Counted from the first letter of the stretch, positions 1-8,000 are shown. The stretch: DNA of 23,174 nucleotides from PALSA-243 sp036268375 (GCA_036268375.1 DATAUH010000176.1:1-23174); one strand, 5' to 3'. Numbers and translations: made by a program. Notes: generated by a model not told the origin, from the sequence alone.

Positions 1-1
1 C

Positions 2-1810
2 AAAGGCGCGAAGCCGCTGGCGGAGATGAATTCGCCGCGCGTGGCGAGTTGGGAGCACCCGAACGATAATACGCGCGCGACTGAACTGCGCGGCCACTTC
101 ACGGGGCATTCGCTGAGCGCGCTGGCGCACATGGCTGCGAACGGCGATGCCGATGCGAAGGCCAAAGGCGACTACATGGTTGCCGAATTGGCGAAGGTGC
201 AGGAGAAGCTGGGTGGCGGCTACTTGAGCGCGTTCCCGATGGAGCTGTTCGACCGGCTGGACGCGTTGTCGGGAAAGCCGCGCGATGCGAACGCTCCGCG
301 TGATACGTCCGGCAAGGGGCTGCCGTGGGCGCCGTTTTACACGGTGCACAAGATCTTCGCAGGGATGATCGATCAGTATCAGCTGGCGGGCAACCAGCAG
401 GCGCTGAAGGTGGCGCGGGGCATGGGCGACTGGGCGGATGCGTGGACTGCCTCGAAAACGCCGGAACACATGCAGCAGATTTTGGAAGACGAATACGGCG
501 GGATGGCGGAATCACTCTACAACCGGGCCGCGCTGACGAATAACCCGAAGTACGCGACTGCGGGCGACCGGTTCACGAAGAAGTGGTTCTTTAACATGAT
601 GGGCATGCATAACGACAGCCTGCACCGCGATCCACACGGGCGGCCGATGCATGTGAACACGCATATTCCGCAGGTGATTGGGGCCGCGCGCCGCTATGAG
701 ATTTCGGGCGACCAGCGGTTTGAAGACGTGGCGGAGTTTTTCTGGACGTCGGTGACGCAGGACCGCTCTTTTGTGACGACGGGGACGAGCAACGGAGAGA
801 GCTGGAACAAAGAACCGAAGCGGATTGCGGCTGATTTACGGGAGACGAACACGTCGGCGACGGAAGAGTGCTGCTGCTCTTACAACATGCTGAAGCTGAC
901 GCGGCGCCTGTACAGTTGGAATCCGAACCCGCGCTATTTCGACTATTACGAACGCTCGCTGCTGAACATGCGCATCGGAACGATTCATCCGGAAACGGGA
1001 TACACACAATATTATCTGTCTCTGGTGCCAGGGGCTTACAAGAGCTTCAACAGCGAGGACAATTCGTTCTGGTGCTGCACGGGGACGGGCGTGGAGGAGT
1101 ACTCCAAGCTGAACGACAGCATTTATTGGAAGGATTCCGAGGGGATTTTCGTCAACCTGTTCATTCCGTCGGAGCTGAACTGGAAAGAGAAGGGCTTCCG
1201 GCTGAAGCAGGACACGCAGTTTCCGCAACAGCAGAGCACGACGTTCACAGTGACCGCAGATAAGCCCGCGCAGATGTCGATCCGCCTGCGCATTCCCTCG
1301 TGGTTGAAAACCGGACCGGCGGTGAAGATTAATGGACGGGCACTAGAGGCGACCGCCGCGCCTGGAAGTTATTTGGACATTAAGCGGGATTGGAAGACCG
1401 GCGACAAGATCGAGATGGAATTGCCGATGCATCTGACCGTGGAAGCGACGCCTGACGATCCGACGCTGCAGGCGTTCCTGTTTGGGCCGCTGGTGCTGGC
1501 AGGCGACTTCGGCGCGGAAGGCTTGACGAAAGACATGATCATCGGACAGAGCGCGCCGCGTATACGCTGGCCCAGACCTAATGCGGCAGAGGCTCCAGCA
1601 GAGTATCAGAATCCGAACGCGCCGCGGCGCGCGCCATTGCCGGCCGTGGACTTTGCGCTGAAGGCCGGGGGCGCGGATCCGAATGCGTGGATTAAGCCGG
1701 CAGGGAAGCCGTTGACGTTTACGGTGCAGGGACAATCGCGGAATATCACACTGATGCCGGTGAATAGCGTCTTTGACCAGCGGTACGTGGTGTATTGGCA
1801 GGTGGGGTAG
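2..1810 (+). CDS. GH127 (DUF1680) beta-L-arabinofuranosidase-like glycoside hydrolase, 5' partial
   Basis: The gene runs in from the left edge: the frame is open from base 2, and the first ATG (base 26) lies inside the fold, so the N-terminus, with any signal peptide, is missing. GH127 enzymes are retaining zinc-dependent hydrolases that remove beta-L-arabinofuranose from plant glycans, using a cysteine nucleophile held by zinc. Counting from the ATG at 26, the acid/base Glu and first zinc Cys are at E281 and C283 in a TEECCCSYNMLKL motif. The nucleophile/zinc pair is C350-C351 in FWCCTGTGVEEYSKL. The alpha-barrel start (GHFTGHSLSALAHMA) and the C-terminal beta domains ending near YVVYWQ are also typical. 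All four residues that define the HypBA1 site are therefore present. Three consecutive cysteines (C282-C284) make assignment of the middle ligand slightly ambiguous. Related GH146-type activity cannot be excluded. Codons end largely in G, unlike + strand genes further right. Confidence 0.9.
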   Translation, partial: KGAKPLAEMNSPRVASWEHPNDNTRATELRGHFTGHSLSALAHMAANGDADAKAKGDYMVAELAKVQEKLGGGYLSAFPMELFDRLDALSGKPRDANAPRDTSGKGLPWAPFYTVHKIFAGMIDQYQLAGNQQALKVARGMGDWADAWTASKTPEHMQQILEDEYGGMAESLYNRAALTNNPKYATAGDRFTKKWFFNMMGMHNDSLHRDPHGRPMHVNTHIPQVIGAARRYEISGDQRFEDVAEFFWTSVTQDRSFVTTGTSNGESWNKEPKRIAADLRETNTSATEECCCSYNMLKLTRRLYSWNPNPRYFDYYERSLLNMRIGTIHPETGYTQYYLSLVPGAYKSFNSEDNSFWCCTGTGVEEYSKLNDSIYWKDSEGIFVNLFIPSELNWKEKGFRLKQDTQFPQQQSTTFTVTADKPAQMSIRLRIPSWLKTGPAVKINGRALEATAAPGSYLDIKRDWKTGDKIEMELPMHLTVEATPDDPTLQAFLFGPLVLAGDFGAEGLTKDMIIGQSAPRIRWPRPNAAEAPAEYQNPNAPRRAPLPAVDFALKAGGADPNAWIKPAGKPLTFTVQGQSRNITLMPVNSVFDQRYVVYWQVG

Positions 1811-1817
1811 GACCGCG

Positions 1818-1834
1818 CAAGGGCTTCGCCCTTG
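1818..1834. repeat. Hairpin repeat copy 1
   Basis: The 17-mer caagggcttcgcccttg is a perfect inverted repeat with 7-bp arms and a TTC loop. It begins 8 bases after the GH127 stop codon. An identical copy lies at 1983-1999. No T-run follows, so a canonical Rho-independent terminator is unlikely, although the hairpin could protect or end the GH127 transcript. It resembles REP-type intergenic palindromes. Confidence 0.7.
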
Positions 1835-1857
1835 ATCCGTTGCGGATGGGAGTGGAG

Positions 1858-1933
1858 GGAGTCAGGAGTTAGGAGTTAGGAGTCAGGAGTCAGGAGTTAG
1901 CAGTTAGTAGTTAGGAGTCAGAATTGGGAGTCA
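1858..1933. repeat. Heptamer tandem repeat, unit GGAGTYA
   Basis: Nine units in strict 7-base phase run from 1858 to 1920: ggagtca, ggagtta, ggagtta, ggagtca, ggagtca, ggagtta, gcagtta, gtagtta, ggagtca. A six-base interruption follows, then one more ggagtca at 1927-1933. Variation is mostly the C/T at position 6. The array is intergenic. Short heptamer arrays of this kind are known from cyanobacteria as STRR sequences; relatedness to those is not claimed. Slippage could change its length between strains. Confidence 0.85.
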
Positions 1934-1939
1934 GGCCGG

Positions 1940-1956
1940 CGCGGGCTTCGCTCTTA
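1940..1956. repeat. Degenerate copy of the hairpin repeat
   Basis: The sequence cgcgggcttcgctctta keeps the central gggcttcgc core of the two intact copies, but its outer arm positions no longer pair. It sits between the heptamer array and the second intact hairpin, which suggests a decayed member of the same repeat. Confidence 0.45.
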
Positions 1957-1982
1957 ATGTTTCTGCAGGAATCGGGATCTAA

Positions 1983-1999
1983 CAAGGGCTTCGCCCTTG
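1983..1999. repeat. Hairpin repeat copy 2
   Basis: This is base-for-base identical to the copy at 1818-1834: arms caagggc and gcccttg around TTC. It lies 54 bases upstream of the TIGR03435 start codon, so it could fall in the promoter region of that gene. Confidence 0.7.
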
Positions 2000-2017
2000 C
2001 TAAGCCGTCGCACCGTG

Positions 2018-2046
2018 GGAACTATCGACAGACGGGTGGAGTCTAT
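2018..2046 (+). promoter_or_regulatory. Possible ECF-sigma-type promoter of the TIGR03435 gene
   Basis: GGAACT at 2018-2023 resembles the -35 element of ECF/RpoE-type promoters, and GTCTAT at 2041-2046 resembles the -10. The 17-base gap between them is at the long end for this class. The predicted start site would fall at or next to the ATG at 2054, giving a leaderless mRNA, which fits the lack of a good Shine-Dalgarno sequence. This is a pattern match only. Confidence 0.22.
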
Positions 2047-2053
2047 GTAGGTC

Positions 2054-2899
2054 ATGAGACTGCGTATGCGCGTGGCTGCGGTCTGCGTTCTGGCGACGGG
2101 TTTTGTGTCTGGGCAGGATGCGGCGAAGGCTGGTTTCGAGGTGGCTTCGATTAAGCCTGAAGCCGGCGACTGCGCCAATGGGCATGGGAGTCCGCCGGAG
2201 CCGGGACGTCTGCACGTGCGGTGCATCGCGGTGGTGGATCTGATCCAGCAGGCTTACGGCGTGTTTGGGAACGGACCTACGGCCGAACCGAAAGAGATTC
2301 AAGTGCTGGGAGCGCCGGGGTGGGTGGGGTCGGATCTGTTCGATATCGATGCCAAACCGGCAGGGCAGGCGTCGCTCGATCAGATGTATGGGCCCATGTT
2401 GCGGAGCCTGCTCGAAGAACGCTTTCAACTGAAAATTCATCGAGAGACGCGGCAGGTTCCTGTTTATGATCTGACCGTCGCGGCGGGTGGATCGAAATTG
2501 CGACGAACCGCCGAGGGCTCCTGCGTCATGCTGGATTTGAGTCACCCTCCACCGCCACCGAGACCTGGAACACCGGGGATGAAAGGGTGCGGTAGCTCTT
2601 CGATCCGCGCGGTGGCGGGAAAGATGACTGTGGACGGGGTCGGAATCACGATGAAGGCGTTCGCGGGCTTGACGCTATCGTCGCGCGTGAACCTGAAGCG
2701 AGCTGTCGTCGACAAAACGGGACTGCAGGGTCAGTTCGACATTCACCTGGAGTTTGCGCCGGTGGAGGGACAAACTGCGAGTGACGCGCCTTCACTCTTC
2801 ACGGCGCTGCAGGAGCAGCTTGGCCTGAAACTTGCTGACGCAAGTGGACCGGTTGAGGTGCTGGTGGTGGATCACGTCGAGAAGCCTTCGGCGAACTAG
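2054..2899 (+). CDS. Soli_TIGR03435 family (DUF3738) exported protein of unknown function
   Basis: This 281-residue protein belongs to the TIGR03435 family, which is largely restricted to Acidobacteriota and heavily expanded in Solibacter; no biochemical role is established. Visible hallmarks are a signal peptide (about residues 1-20), FEVASIKP at 28-35, LIQQAYGV at 63-70, LLEERFQLKIHRETR at 119-133, YDLTVAAGGSKLR at 138-150, VVDKTGLQGQFDIHLEF at 218-234 and the C-terminal VEVLVVDHVEKPS. A proline run lies at 165-169. Members may stand alone or be fused to or near BlaR1-like M56 peptidases; no such gene is seen here. Start: the ATG at 2054 gives the complete n-region, a second Met is at residue 5, and no clear Shine-Dalgarno precedes either. 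Length is normal for the family. Its job in the cell is unknown beyond probable export. Confidence 0.88.
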   Translation: MRLRMRVAAVCVLATGFVSGQDAAKAGFEVASIKPEAGDCANGHGSPPEPGRLHVRCIAVVDLIQQAYGVFGNGPTAEPKEIQVLGAPGWVGSDLFDIDAKPAGQASLDQMYGPMLRSLLEERFQLKIHRETRQVPVYDLTVAAGGSKLRRTAEGSCVMLDLSHPPPPPRPGTPGMKGCGSSSIRAVAGKMTVDGVGITMKAFAGLTLSSRVNLKRAVVDKTGLQGQFDIHLEFAPVEGQTASDAPSLFTALQEQLGLKLADASGPVEVLVVDHVEKPSAN

Positions 2900-2961
2900 C
2901 GTCGGGCTGAACCGATGTTTTGCCGGGCAGCGACAATGCGGACCACACGAAACGAGGGCGG

Positions 2962-5232
2962 CTATTTGGTAGCCCGCGCCAGTTCCGCCGCCGCGCCCTG
3001 AATCGCCTCGCCGGCGTTTTCGATCACGCGGCCTACGTGCGCGATCTCTTCATCCGCCTGCTTCCACTGTTTCTGCTCGATGCTCTCGCGCACCGCCGGT
3101 AGTGTCTTCACGCCATATCCGGTATAGAATCCCGGCGCGTAGATTTCGTTTTTGTACCACGTCCGGTTGGGCAGCCCTTCTTTCGATGTGAGCGAGCGCT
3201 CCACGGCGATCAGCTTGGCGTTCGCCTCGCGCAGTTCGGCCCGCGCCAACGCCGAAGCGCCGTTTTCCGATGCGTGCGCCAGCGCTTTGTCGTAGTCCTG
3301 CGCGGTCCGCTCGAGCGACGCCAGTGCATTCTCCAGCGGCGCGAAACTCAAGAACGGCGGTACGGCCTCTTTCGCTGGCGGCTTCACTGGGAAGCGCGGA
3401 TCGTCGGCGGCAGTGAACGCGCCTTCGTCTATCTGCCGGTTGCGTTCGATGATCTGCGCCCGTTCATCAGTCGCCAGCTTCTCCACTTCCGTGATGTATC
3501 GATGCACGGTGGCGGTGAAATCGTCGAAATCAAACGGCAGCAGTTCCGCGTCGGCCAGCCGCATTTCCGCGGTACCCGCAGTCTGCGCCAAGGCACGCGC
3601 GTAGACGAAATCAGTGTCGGAAAAATGCGTGTACCAGTAGAAGTCGTCGTAGATCGAGTGATAAATGCCTTCGCGATCCTCGCCGCCGAAGCCCATGTTC
3701 AAGGACGCGATGCCTAAGTGGTCAATGAAAACCGAATAGTCAGAGCCCGACCCCAGTGCGCCAATCGGAAACTCGGCGCGCAAGCCGCCACCCTGCGCGG
3801 CCGGCGCCGCCGCCCCTCCCCTGCCCGCACGGACCAGCCGGCCCGTCTGCAAACGCTGCGCCACGGTCATCTTCACTTCGGGATCCTGAATGTCGCGCGC
3901 CACGGTGTTCACAAACTTCTCCAGCGTATGCGACCCCTCCGCCGATAGAAAGCCGCGGCCGTTGGTGTCGGAGTTGATGTACACCGCAGCCTTCTGCTGC
4001 AGTTCCGCCGCATGTGTCTCGGCCCACTCCGTCGACCCCAAGAGTCCAGGCTCTTCACCATCCCACGCGCAGAAAAGCACTGTACGCTTCGGCTTCCATC
4101 CCTGCTTCATCAACGTTGCGAAACCGTGCGCCTCTTCCATCACCGCAATCAATCCCGACACGGGGTCCTCCGCGCCATTCACCCACGCATCGTGATGGTT
4201 GCCGCGAATGATCCACTCATCCGGATAGGTGCTGCCCGGAATGCGCGCAATCACGTCGTACAACGTTTTCGTATCCCAGTTGAACTTCAGTTTCAGATGC
4301 ACCTTCGCGGGCCCAGCGCCCACGTGATAGGTAATCGGCAGTCCGCCGCGCCAGGCCGCAGGAGCCAGAGGTCCCTTCAATGCCGCCAGCAGCGGCTGCG
4401 CATCTGCGTACGAAATCGGCATCACTGGAATCTTCGTCAGCGTGGTCACCTCATTCAGCGCCAAACGCTTCGCGCCCGGCACCGCTCCAATTCCTGGCGT
4501 CAGCGGGTCGCCCGGATAGGTCGGCATATCCATCACGCTGCCGCGCTGCACGCCGTCCCGGGGCCGCATTGGTCCCTCCGGGAAAACATCGCCAGCGGCA
4601 TAGCCGTCTTCATGCGGATCGGAATAAATCAGGCAGCCCACGGCGCCATGTTCCGCCGCCACCTTCGGCTTGATGCCGCGCCACGAGTTGCCGTAGCGCG
4701 CAATCACAATCGCGCCCTTCACGGAAATACCCAAGCGTTCCAGTTGTTCGTAGTCCTCGGGAATGCCGTAATTCACATACACCAGCGGGGCCGTTACGTC
4801 GCCATCGGTCGAGTATGCGTTGTAAGTCGGCAACTCCTCCGCGGTCTGATTCGACGTCGGATCGTTCGCCACCGCCGGCTCTTGTATGTGCGCGGTGAAA
4901 TGCGACGGCTCCACTAACTCGAGCGCGCGCTCCTTGGGCGTCGGGAACAGCACGTCGAAGTTTTCGATCTTCGCGTCGAGCCCCCACTCCTTGAACTTCG
5001 CGAGAAGCCACTCCGCGTTCTCCTTGTCGTACGGCGAGCCGACATGGTGCGGTCGCGCGGATAGCCGCTGCATGTATCCCCGCATCGCCGCCGGATCGGG
5101 CAACGCGCGAAACTTCGCCTCCCAATCCTGCTCGGTTCTGGATGCGCCGGCGGAAAAGCCGCGCAGTGTGGGAAGGTCGGCAGGCGTCGCGACAGACGCG
5201 CAGATCGCGAGAAACAGAAGTGAGCGTTTCAT
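2962..5232 (-). CDS. M28 family metallopeptidase, glutamate carboxypeptidase II-like, secreted
   Basis: A co-catalytic di-zinc exopeptidase of the GCPII/PSMA/transferrin-receptor-like group, probably cleaving C-terminal residues from small peptides outside the cytoplasm. Numbered from the chosen start (756 aa), the zinc ligands are H346 (NHHDAW), D356 (AEDPVSG), E393/E394 (DGEEPG), D422 (NSDTNG) and H525 (GIYHS). Their spacing nearly matches human GCPII H377/D387/E424-E425/D453/H553. A PA domain sits at about residues 120-300 and a TFR-dimerisation-like helical domain at about 600-750. A Gly/Ala-rich loop lies near 468-485. The frame is open upstream to 5352, but 5232 was chosen because it starts a clear signal peptide (MKRSLLFLAICASVATPA) and has GGACGAG just upstream. 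A longer form would overlap the divergent neighbour. It ends convergently with the TIGR03435 gene, 62 bases away. Confidence 0.9.
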   Translation of the reverse strand: MKRSLLFLAICASVATPADLPTLRGFSAGASRTEQDWEAKFRALPDPAAMRGYMQRLSARPHHVGSPYDKENAEWLLAKFKEWGLDAKIENFDVLFPTPKERALELVEPSHFTAHIQEPAVANDPTSNQTAEELPTYNAYSTDGDVTAPLVYVNYGIPEDYEQLERLGISVKGAIVIARYGNSWRGIKPKVAAEHGAVGCLIYSDPHEDGYAAGDVFPEGPMRPRDGVQRGSVMDMPTYPGDPLTPGIGAVPGAKRLALNEVTTLTKIPVMPISYADAQPLLAALKGPLAPAAWRGGLPITYHVGAGPAKVHLKLKFNWDTKTLYDVIARIPGSTYPDEWIIRGNHHDAWVNGAEDPVSGLIAVMEEAHGFATLMKQGWKPKRTVLFCAWDGEEPGLLGSTEWAETHAAELQQKAAVYINSDTNGRGFLSAEGSHTLEKFVNTVARDIQDPEVKMTVAQRLQTGRLVRAGRGGAAAPAAQGGGLRAEFPIGALGSGSDYSVFIDHLGIASLNMGFGGEDREGIYHSIYDDFYWYTHFSDTDFVYARALAQTAGTAEMRLADAELLPFDFDDFTATVHRYITEVEKLATDERAQIIERNRQIDEGAFTAADDPRFPVKPPAKEAVPPFLSFAPLENALASLERTAQDYDKALAHASENGASALARAELREANAKLIAVERSLTSKEGLPNRTWYKNEIYAPGFYTGYGVKTLPAVRESIEQKQWKQADEEIAHVGRVIENAGEAIQGAAAELARATK

Positions 5233-5241
5233 CTCGTCCAT

Positions 5242-5270
5242 TCTATAAAAATATGATTGGCGCACGTCGA
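5242..5270 (-). promoter_or_regulatory. Possible sigma-70 promoter of the M28 peptidase gene
   Basis: On the minus strand TCGACG (5270-5265) and TATAGA (5247-5242) are separated by 17 bases, each matching four of six consensus positions. The start site would lie only a few bases before the ATG at 5232, so a short-leader or leaderless transcript would follow. The segment lies in the divergent spacer shared with the lipocalin-like gene. Confidence 0.25.
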
Positions 5271-5308
5271 GAGCGTGCCGTACACTGCCTTGCCCAGTAA
5301 AATGAAAG

Positions 5309-6358
5309 TTGCTTCTGTTTCTATTGGCCTTATGGTTCGCGCCTGGGTACAAAATGGCGCAGCCCGGCTACGTCTATCAATTTCCGCGCGATCACTTCTC
5401 GCATCCCGATTACAAAACCGAGTGGTGGTATTACACCGGCAACCTGCAAACCGCCGCGGGACATCACTTCGGCTTCGAGCTGGTCTTCTTCCGGCAAGGC
5501 CAGCAGCGCGATTCTGCGAACCCCTCAGCGTGGCGTGTGGACGATCTGTATCTCGCGCATCTCGCCCTTACTGACATCGATTCGCCGTCCTTCCACTGTT
5601 TCGATCGCATCAATCGCGCGGGCCCGGGCCTGGCGGGCGTATCGCTGGAACAAGGCCGCATATGGAACGGCAACTGGCAGGCAAGTTGGAACCTCTCCAA
5701 TGGCGAGCAGACGCTCAGTGCGCGCGAGAACGGCGTCCAATTCACGTTACGCCTGGCGCCCGAAACCGCGCCGGTCATCCATGGCGTAAACGGCATCAGT
5801 CTGAAATCGGACGCGCCTGGCCACGCATCGCACTATGTGTCTTTCCCGCTGCTGGACGCTTCGGGATCCGTCAACGGAACCGCCGTCAGCGGCGCGGCCT
5901 GGATGGACCACGAATGGTTCACTAATTTGCTTGAAACGTCCGCTCAGGGCTGGGACTGGTTCAGCATACAGCTTGCCAATCACACCGAGCTAATGCTTTA
6001 CGAACTGCGCAATCGCGATGCCGCGCGCGCGCCATACATCGCGGGAACTTTCGTAGATGCGGCGGGCCACTCCACGCCCCTCGCGCGCAGCGAAATCGGC
6101 ATGACGCCGCTCGATTGGTGGCGCAGTCCACGCACCGGCGCGCGCTATCCCATTAAGTGGAAACTTGCGGTTCCATCGCGCGGCGTCTCGCTTGAATGTA
6201 CGGCCGCTATTCCAAATCAGGAGCTCGATTTTTCTACCGGTGCGGGTTCCGCGTCGCCGGTTTATTGGGAAGGCGCGGTGCGTTACAAGGGCTCGCAGAC
6301 GGGCGCCGGCTACATGGAACTTACCGGGTACGCGTCGCAGGTCAAGCTGTCGCAGTAG
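5309..6358 (+). CDS. AttH/CrtC-type lipocalin-like protein (CrtC + Lipocalin_9 domains), exported
   Basis: About 349 residues matching the AttH / carotenoid 1,2-hydratase-like group, a tandem lipocalin-fold family. Hallmarks are TEWWYYTGNLQTAAGHHFGFE (from residue 37), VDDLYLAHLALTD (77-89) and AAWMDHEW (196-203). CrtC hydrates carotenoid ends in phototrophs, but most AttH-like proteins elsewhere have no known substrate. No carotenoid genes are nearby, so hydratase activity should not be assumed. The in-frame start is unclear: TTG at 5309 gives a leucine-rich signal-like N-terminus, and the first in-frame ATG is 5354. An ATG at 5302 is in another frame. Removing one G there would give MK followed by the same hydrophobic stretch, an ideal signal peptide, so a one-base indel or sequence error is possible. 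Divergent from the M28 gene; its stop overlaps GlpD by 17 bases. Confidence 0.8.
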   Translation: MLLFLLALWFAPGYKMAQPGYVYQFPRDHFSHPDYKTEWWYYTGNLQTAAGHHFGFELVFFRQGQQRDSANPSAWRVDDLYLAHLALTDIDSPSFHCFDRINRAGPGLAGVSLEQGRIWNGNWQASWNLSNGEQTLSARENGVQFTLRLAPETAPVIHGVNGISLKSDAPGHASHYVSFPLLDASGSVNGTAVSGAAWMDHEWFTNLLETSAQGWDWFSIQLANHTELMLYELRNRDAARAPYIAGTFVDAAGHSTPLARSEIGMTPLDWWRSPRTGARYPIKWKLAVPSRGVSLECTAAIPNQELDFSTGAGSASPVYWEGAVRYKGSQTGAGYMELTGYASQVKLSQ

Positions 6359-7913
6359 GCAGATAACCCGCCGCCAGCGCCGTGAAGTCGCGGAGTTGAT
6401 TGTCAATCCAATCCTCCGCGCGCCCCAGCTCGCGCGCCATTAGTTGCGCGGCGGCCGGCGCCATCTCGAGCGCTGCTCGCGCATTCAAAAAAAGGGCGCG
6501 CGTGCGTCGCGCCAGCGCATCTTCCAGCGTTCGCGCCATTTCTTCACGCACGCCCCACACCACCTCCGCGCCCGTGTACGGCAATGCTGGCGTCAAAGCC
6601 TTCGCAAGGGACACATCGCTCTCCATCAGCCGCTGAATCGCGGCAGCGTCGGAGCCGTACACCTTAAGAGAGCCGTAGCGGTCCGCGTTCGGCAGATGCC
6701 CGTGAATATTCAGATTCGCGGTCGGGCAGGCGCGCTCCGGAAGGCGCGCGAACGTGGCCGCCTGGTTGACGCAGTCCTCCGCCATGTGCCGGTAAGTGGT
6801 CCACTTGCCGCCACAAATGGTGATCATGCCCGAATTTTCGATGCGTATCGTATGGCTTCGCGATAGCGACGCCGTATTGCCCGCGCCTCCGCCCTTCACT
6901 AACGGCCGAATGCCGGTAAATACGCTCAAAATATCCTCGCGCGCCGGCTTTTTCGCCAGATAGAGGGACGCCGTTTGCAGAATGAAATCGATCTCCTGCT
7001 CGAATGCGTGCGGCTCAGGCACCGCCTCATCGATCGGCGTGTCGGTGGTGCCGACGACCGCGTGACCGTGCCACGGAATCGCGAACAGAATGCGGCGGTC
7101 GCTGGTGTGCGGCACCATAATCGCGCTCTCGCTCGCCAGAAAAGACCGATCAAACACCAGGTGCACGCCTTGGCTGGGCGCAATAATCGGCGCCGCCTCT
7201 GGCTCTGCCATACTCCGGAATGCGTCCGTGAATGGCCCGGTCGCATTTATCACTACGCGCGCCCGCGCCTCCCGCTCTTCGCCTGTTTCCTGATCGCGAA
7301 AGCGCACGCCATTCACAAATCCATCGCCGTCGCGGAGCAAGCCGATGACCGGCGCGTAATTCAGCAACGCGGCGCCCTGCTCCCAAGCGGTCGCTACCAG
7401 ATGGATCAGCAAACGCGCGTCGTCGAACTGCCCGTCGAAGTAAATGACCCCGCCACGCAACCCGTCGGTGTTGAGCGTCGGCAACCGGTCCAGTGTCTGC
7501 TCCTTCGAAAGGATGCGCGAAGCTCCAAAACCATACTCGCCGGCCAGTAAGTTATAGATCTTGAGTCCCACTCCATAAAACGGAGATTCCCACCAATCAT
7601 AAGTGGGCACTACAAACCCTAAATTGCGCACCAGATGCGGCGCATTGCGTAACAGCAGGCCGCGTTCTCGCAGCGCCTCCATTACCAACGAAAGATTGCC
7701 CTGTTCCAGATAGCGGACGCCGCCATGCACCAGCTTTGTGCTCCGGCTGGACGTGCCCTTCCCGAAATCGTGGCGCTCCAGCAGCAGCACGCTGTAGCCG
7801 CGGGCCGCCGCATCAATTGCAACTCCGACGCCGGTTGCGCCGCCACCCGCGACTATCATGTCCCACGTCTCCGGGTGATTGTCGATGCGACCTATTTGCT
7901 CGGCTCGCGTCAT
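6342..7913 (-). CDS. glpD: Aerobic-type FAD-dependent glycerol-3-phosphate dehydrogenase
   Basis: This 523-residue protein oxidises sn-glycerol-3-phosphate to dihydroxyacetone phosphate and passes electrons through FAD to the quinone pool at the inner membrane face. The N-terminal dinucleotide fold carries signature 1 of the family (AGGGATGVGVAIDAAARG, about residues 22-39). It is followed by SSRSTKLVHGGVRYLEQGN and by the second family signature GGKWTTYRHMA. A DAO_C-type C-terminal domain occupies roughly the last 120 residues. Length is normal. The ATG at 7913 has no convincing Shine-Dalgarno; no better start is visible. The gene shares the 143-base spacer 7914-8056 with the divergent TonB receptor and GDPD genes, whose product would feed it. 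No glpK, glpF or GlpR-type regulator is in the window. Confidence 0.94.
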   Translation of the reverse strand: MTRAEQIGRIDNHPETWDMIVAGGGATGVGVAIDAAARGYSVLLLERHDFGKGTSSRSTKLVHGGVRYLEQGNLSLVMEALRERGLLLRNAPHLVRNLGFVVPTYDWWESPFYGVGLKIYNLLAGEYGFGASRILSKEQTLDRLPTLNTDGLRGGVIYFDGQFDDARLLIHLVATAWEQGAALLNYAPVIGLLRDGDGFVNGVRFRDQETGEEREARARVVINATGPFTDAFRSMAEPEAAPIIAPSQGVHLVFDRSFLASESAIMVPHTSDRRILFAIPWHGHAVVGTTDTPIDEAVPEPHAFEQEIDFILQTASLYLAKKPAREDILSVFTGIRPLVKGGGAGNTASLSRSHTIRIENSGMITICGGKWTTYRHMAEDCVNQAATFARLPERACPTANLNIHGHLPNADRYGSLKVYGSDAAAIQRLMESDVSLAKALTPALPYTGAEVVWGVREEMARTLEDALARRTRALFLNARAALEMAPAAAQLMARELGRAEDWIDNQLRDFTALAAGYLPTATA

Positions 7914-8000
7914 ATAAGGTTGCGCCGCTTAAACGTTAAGTCAGGAAACCATTGTAAGCAGCTAACATCTGCTCCAGCTCTCAAACGATTTGTCATTGCA

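Noticed and set aside
1924..2154. A 76-codon + strand frame spanning the repeat region into the TIGR03435 gene
   Set aside because: It is made of the heptamer and hairpin repeats plus an out-of-frame part of the TIGR03435 gene, with no protein-like features.
4012..4917. A 301-codon + strand frame inside the M28 peptidase gene
   Set aside because: It is Arg/His-rich and lacks domains, while the minus strand encodes a complete M28 protein with all zinc ligands at GCPII spacing.
5233..5352. Longer N-terminus for the M28 peptidase
   Set aside because: It would place 40 residues before an evident signal peptide and overlap the divergent lipocalin-like gene start.
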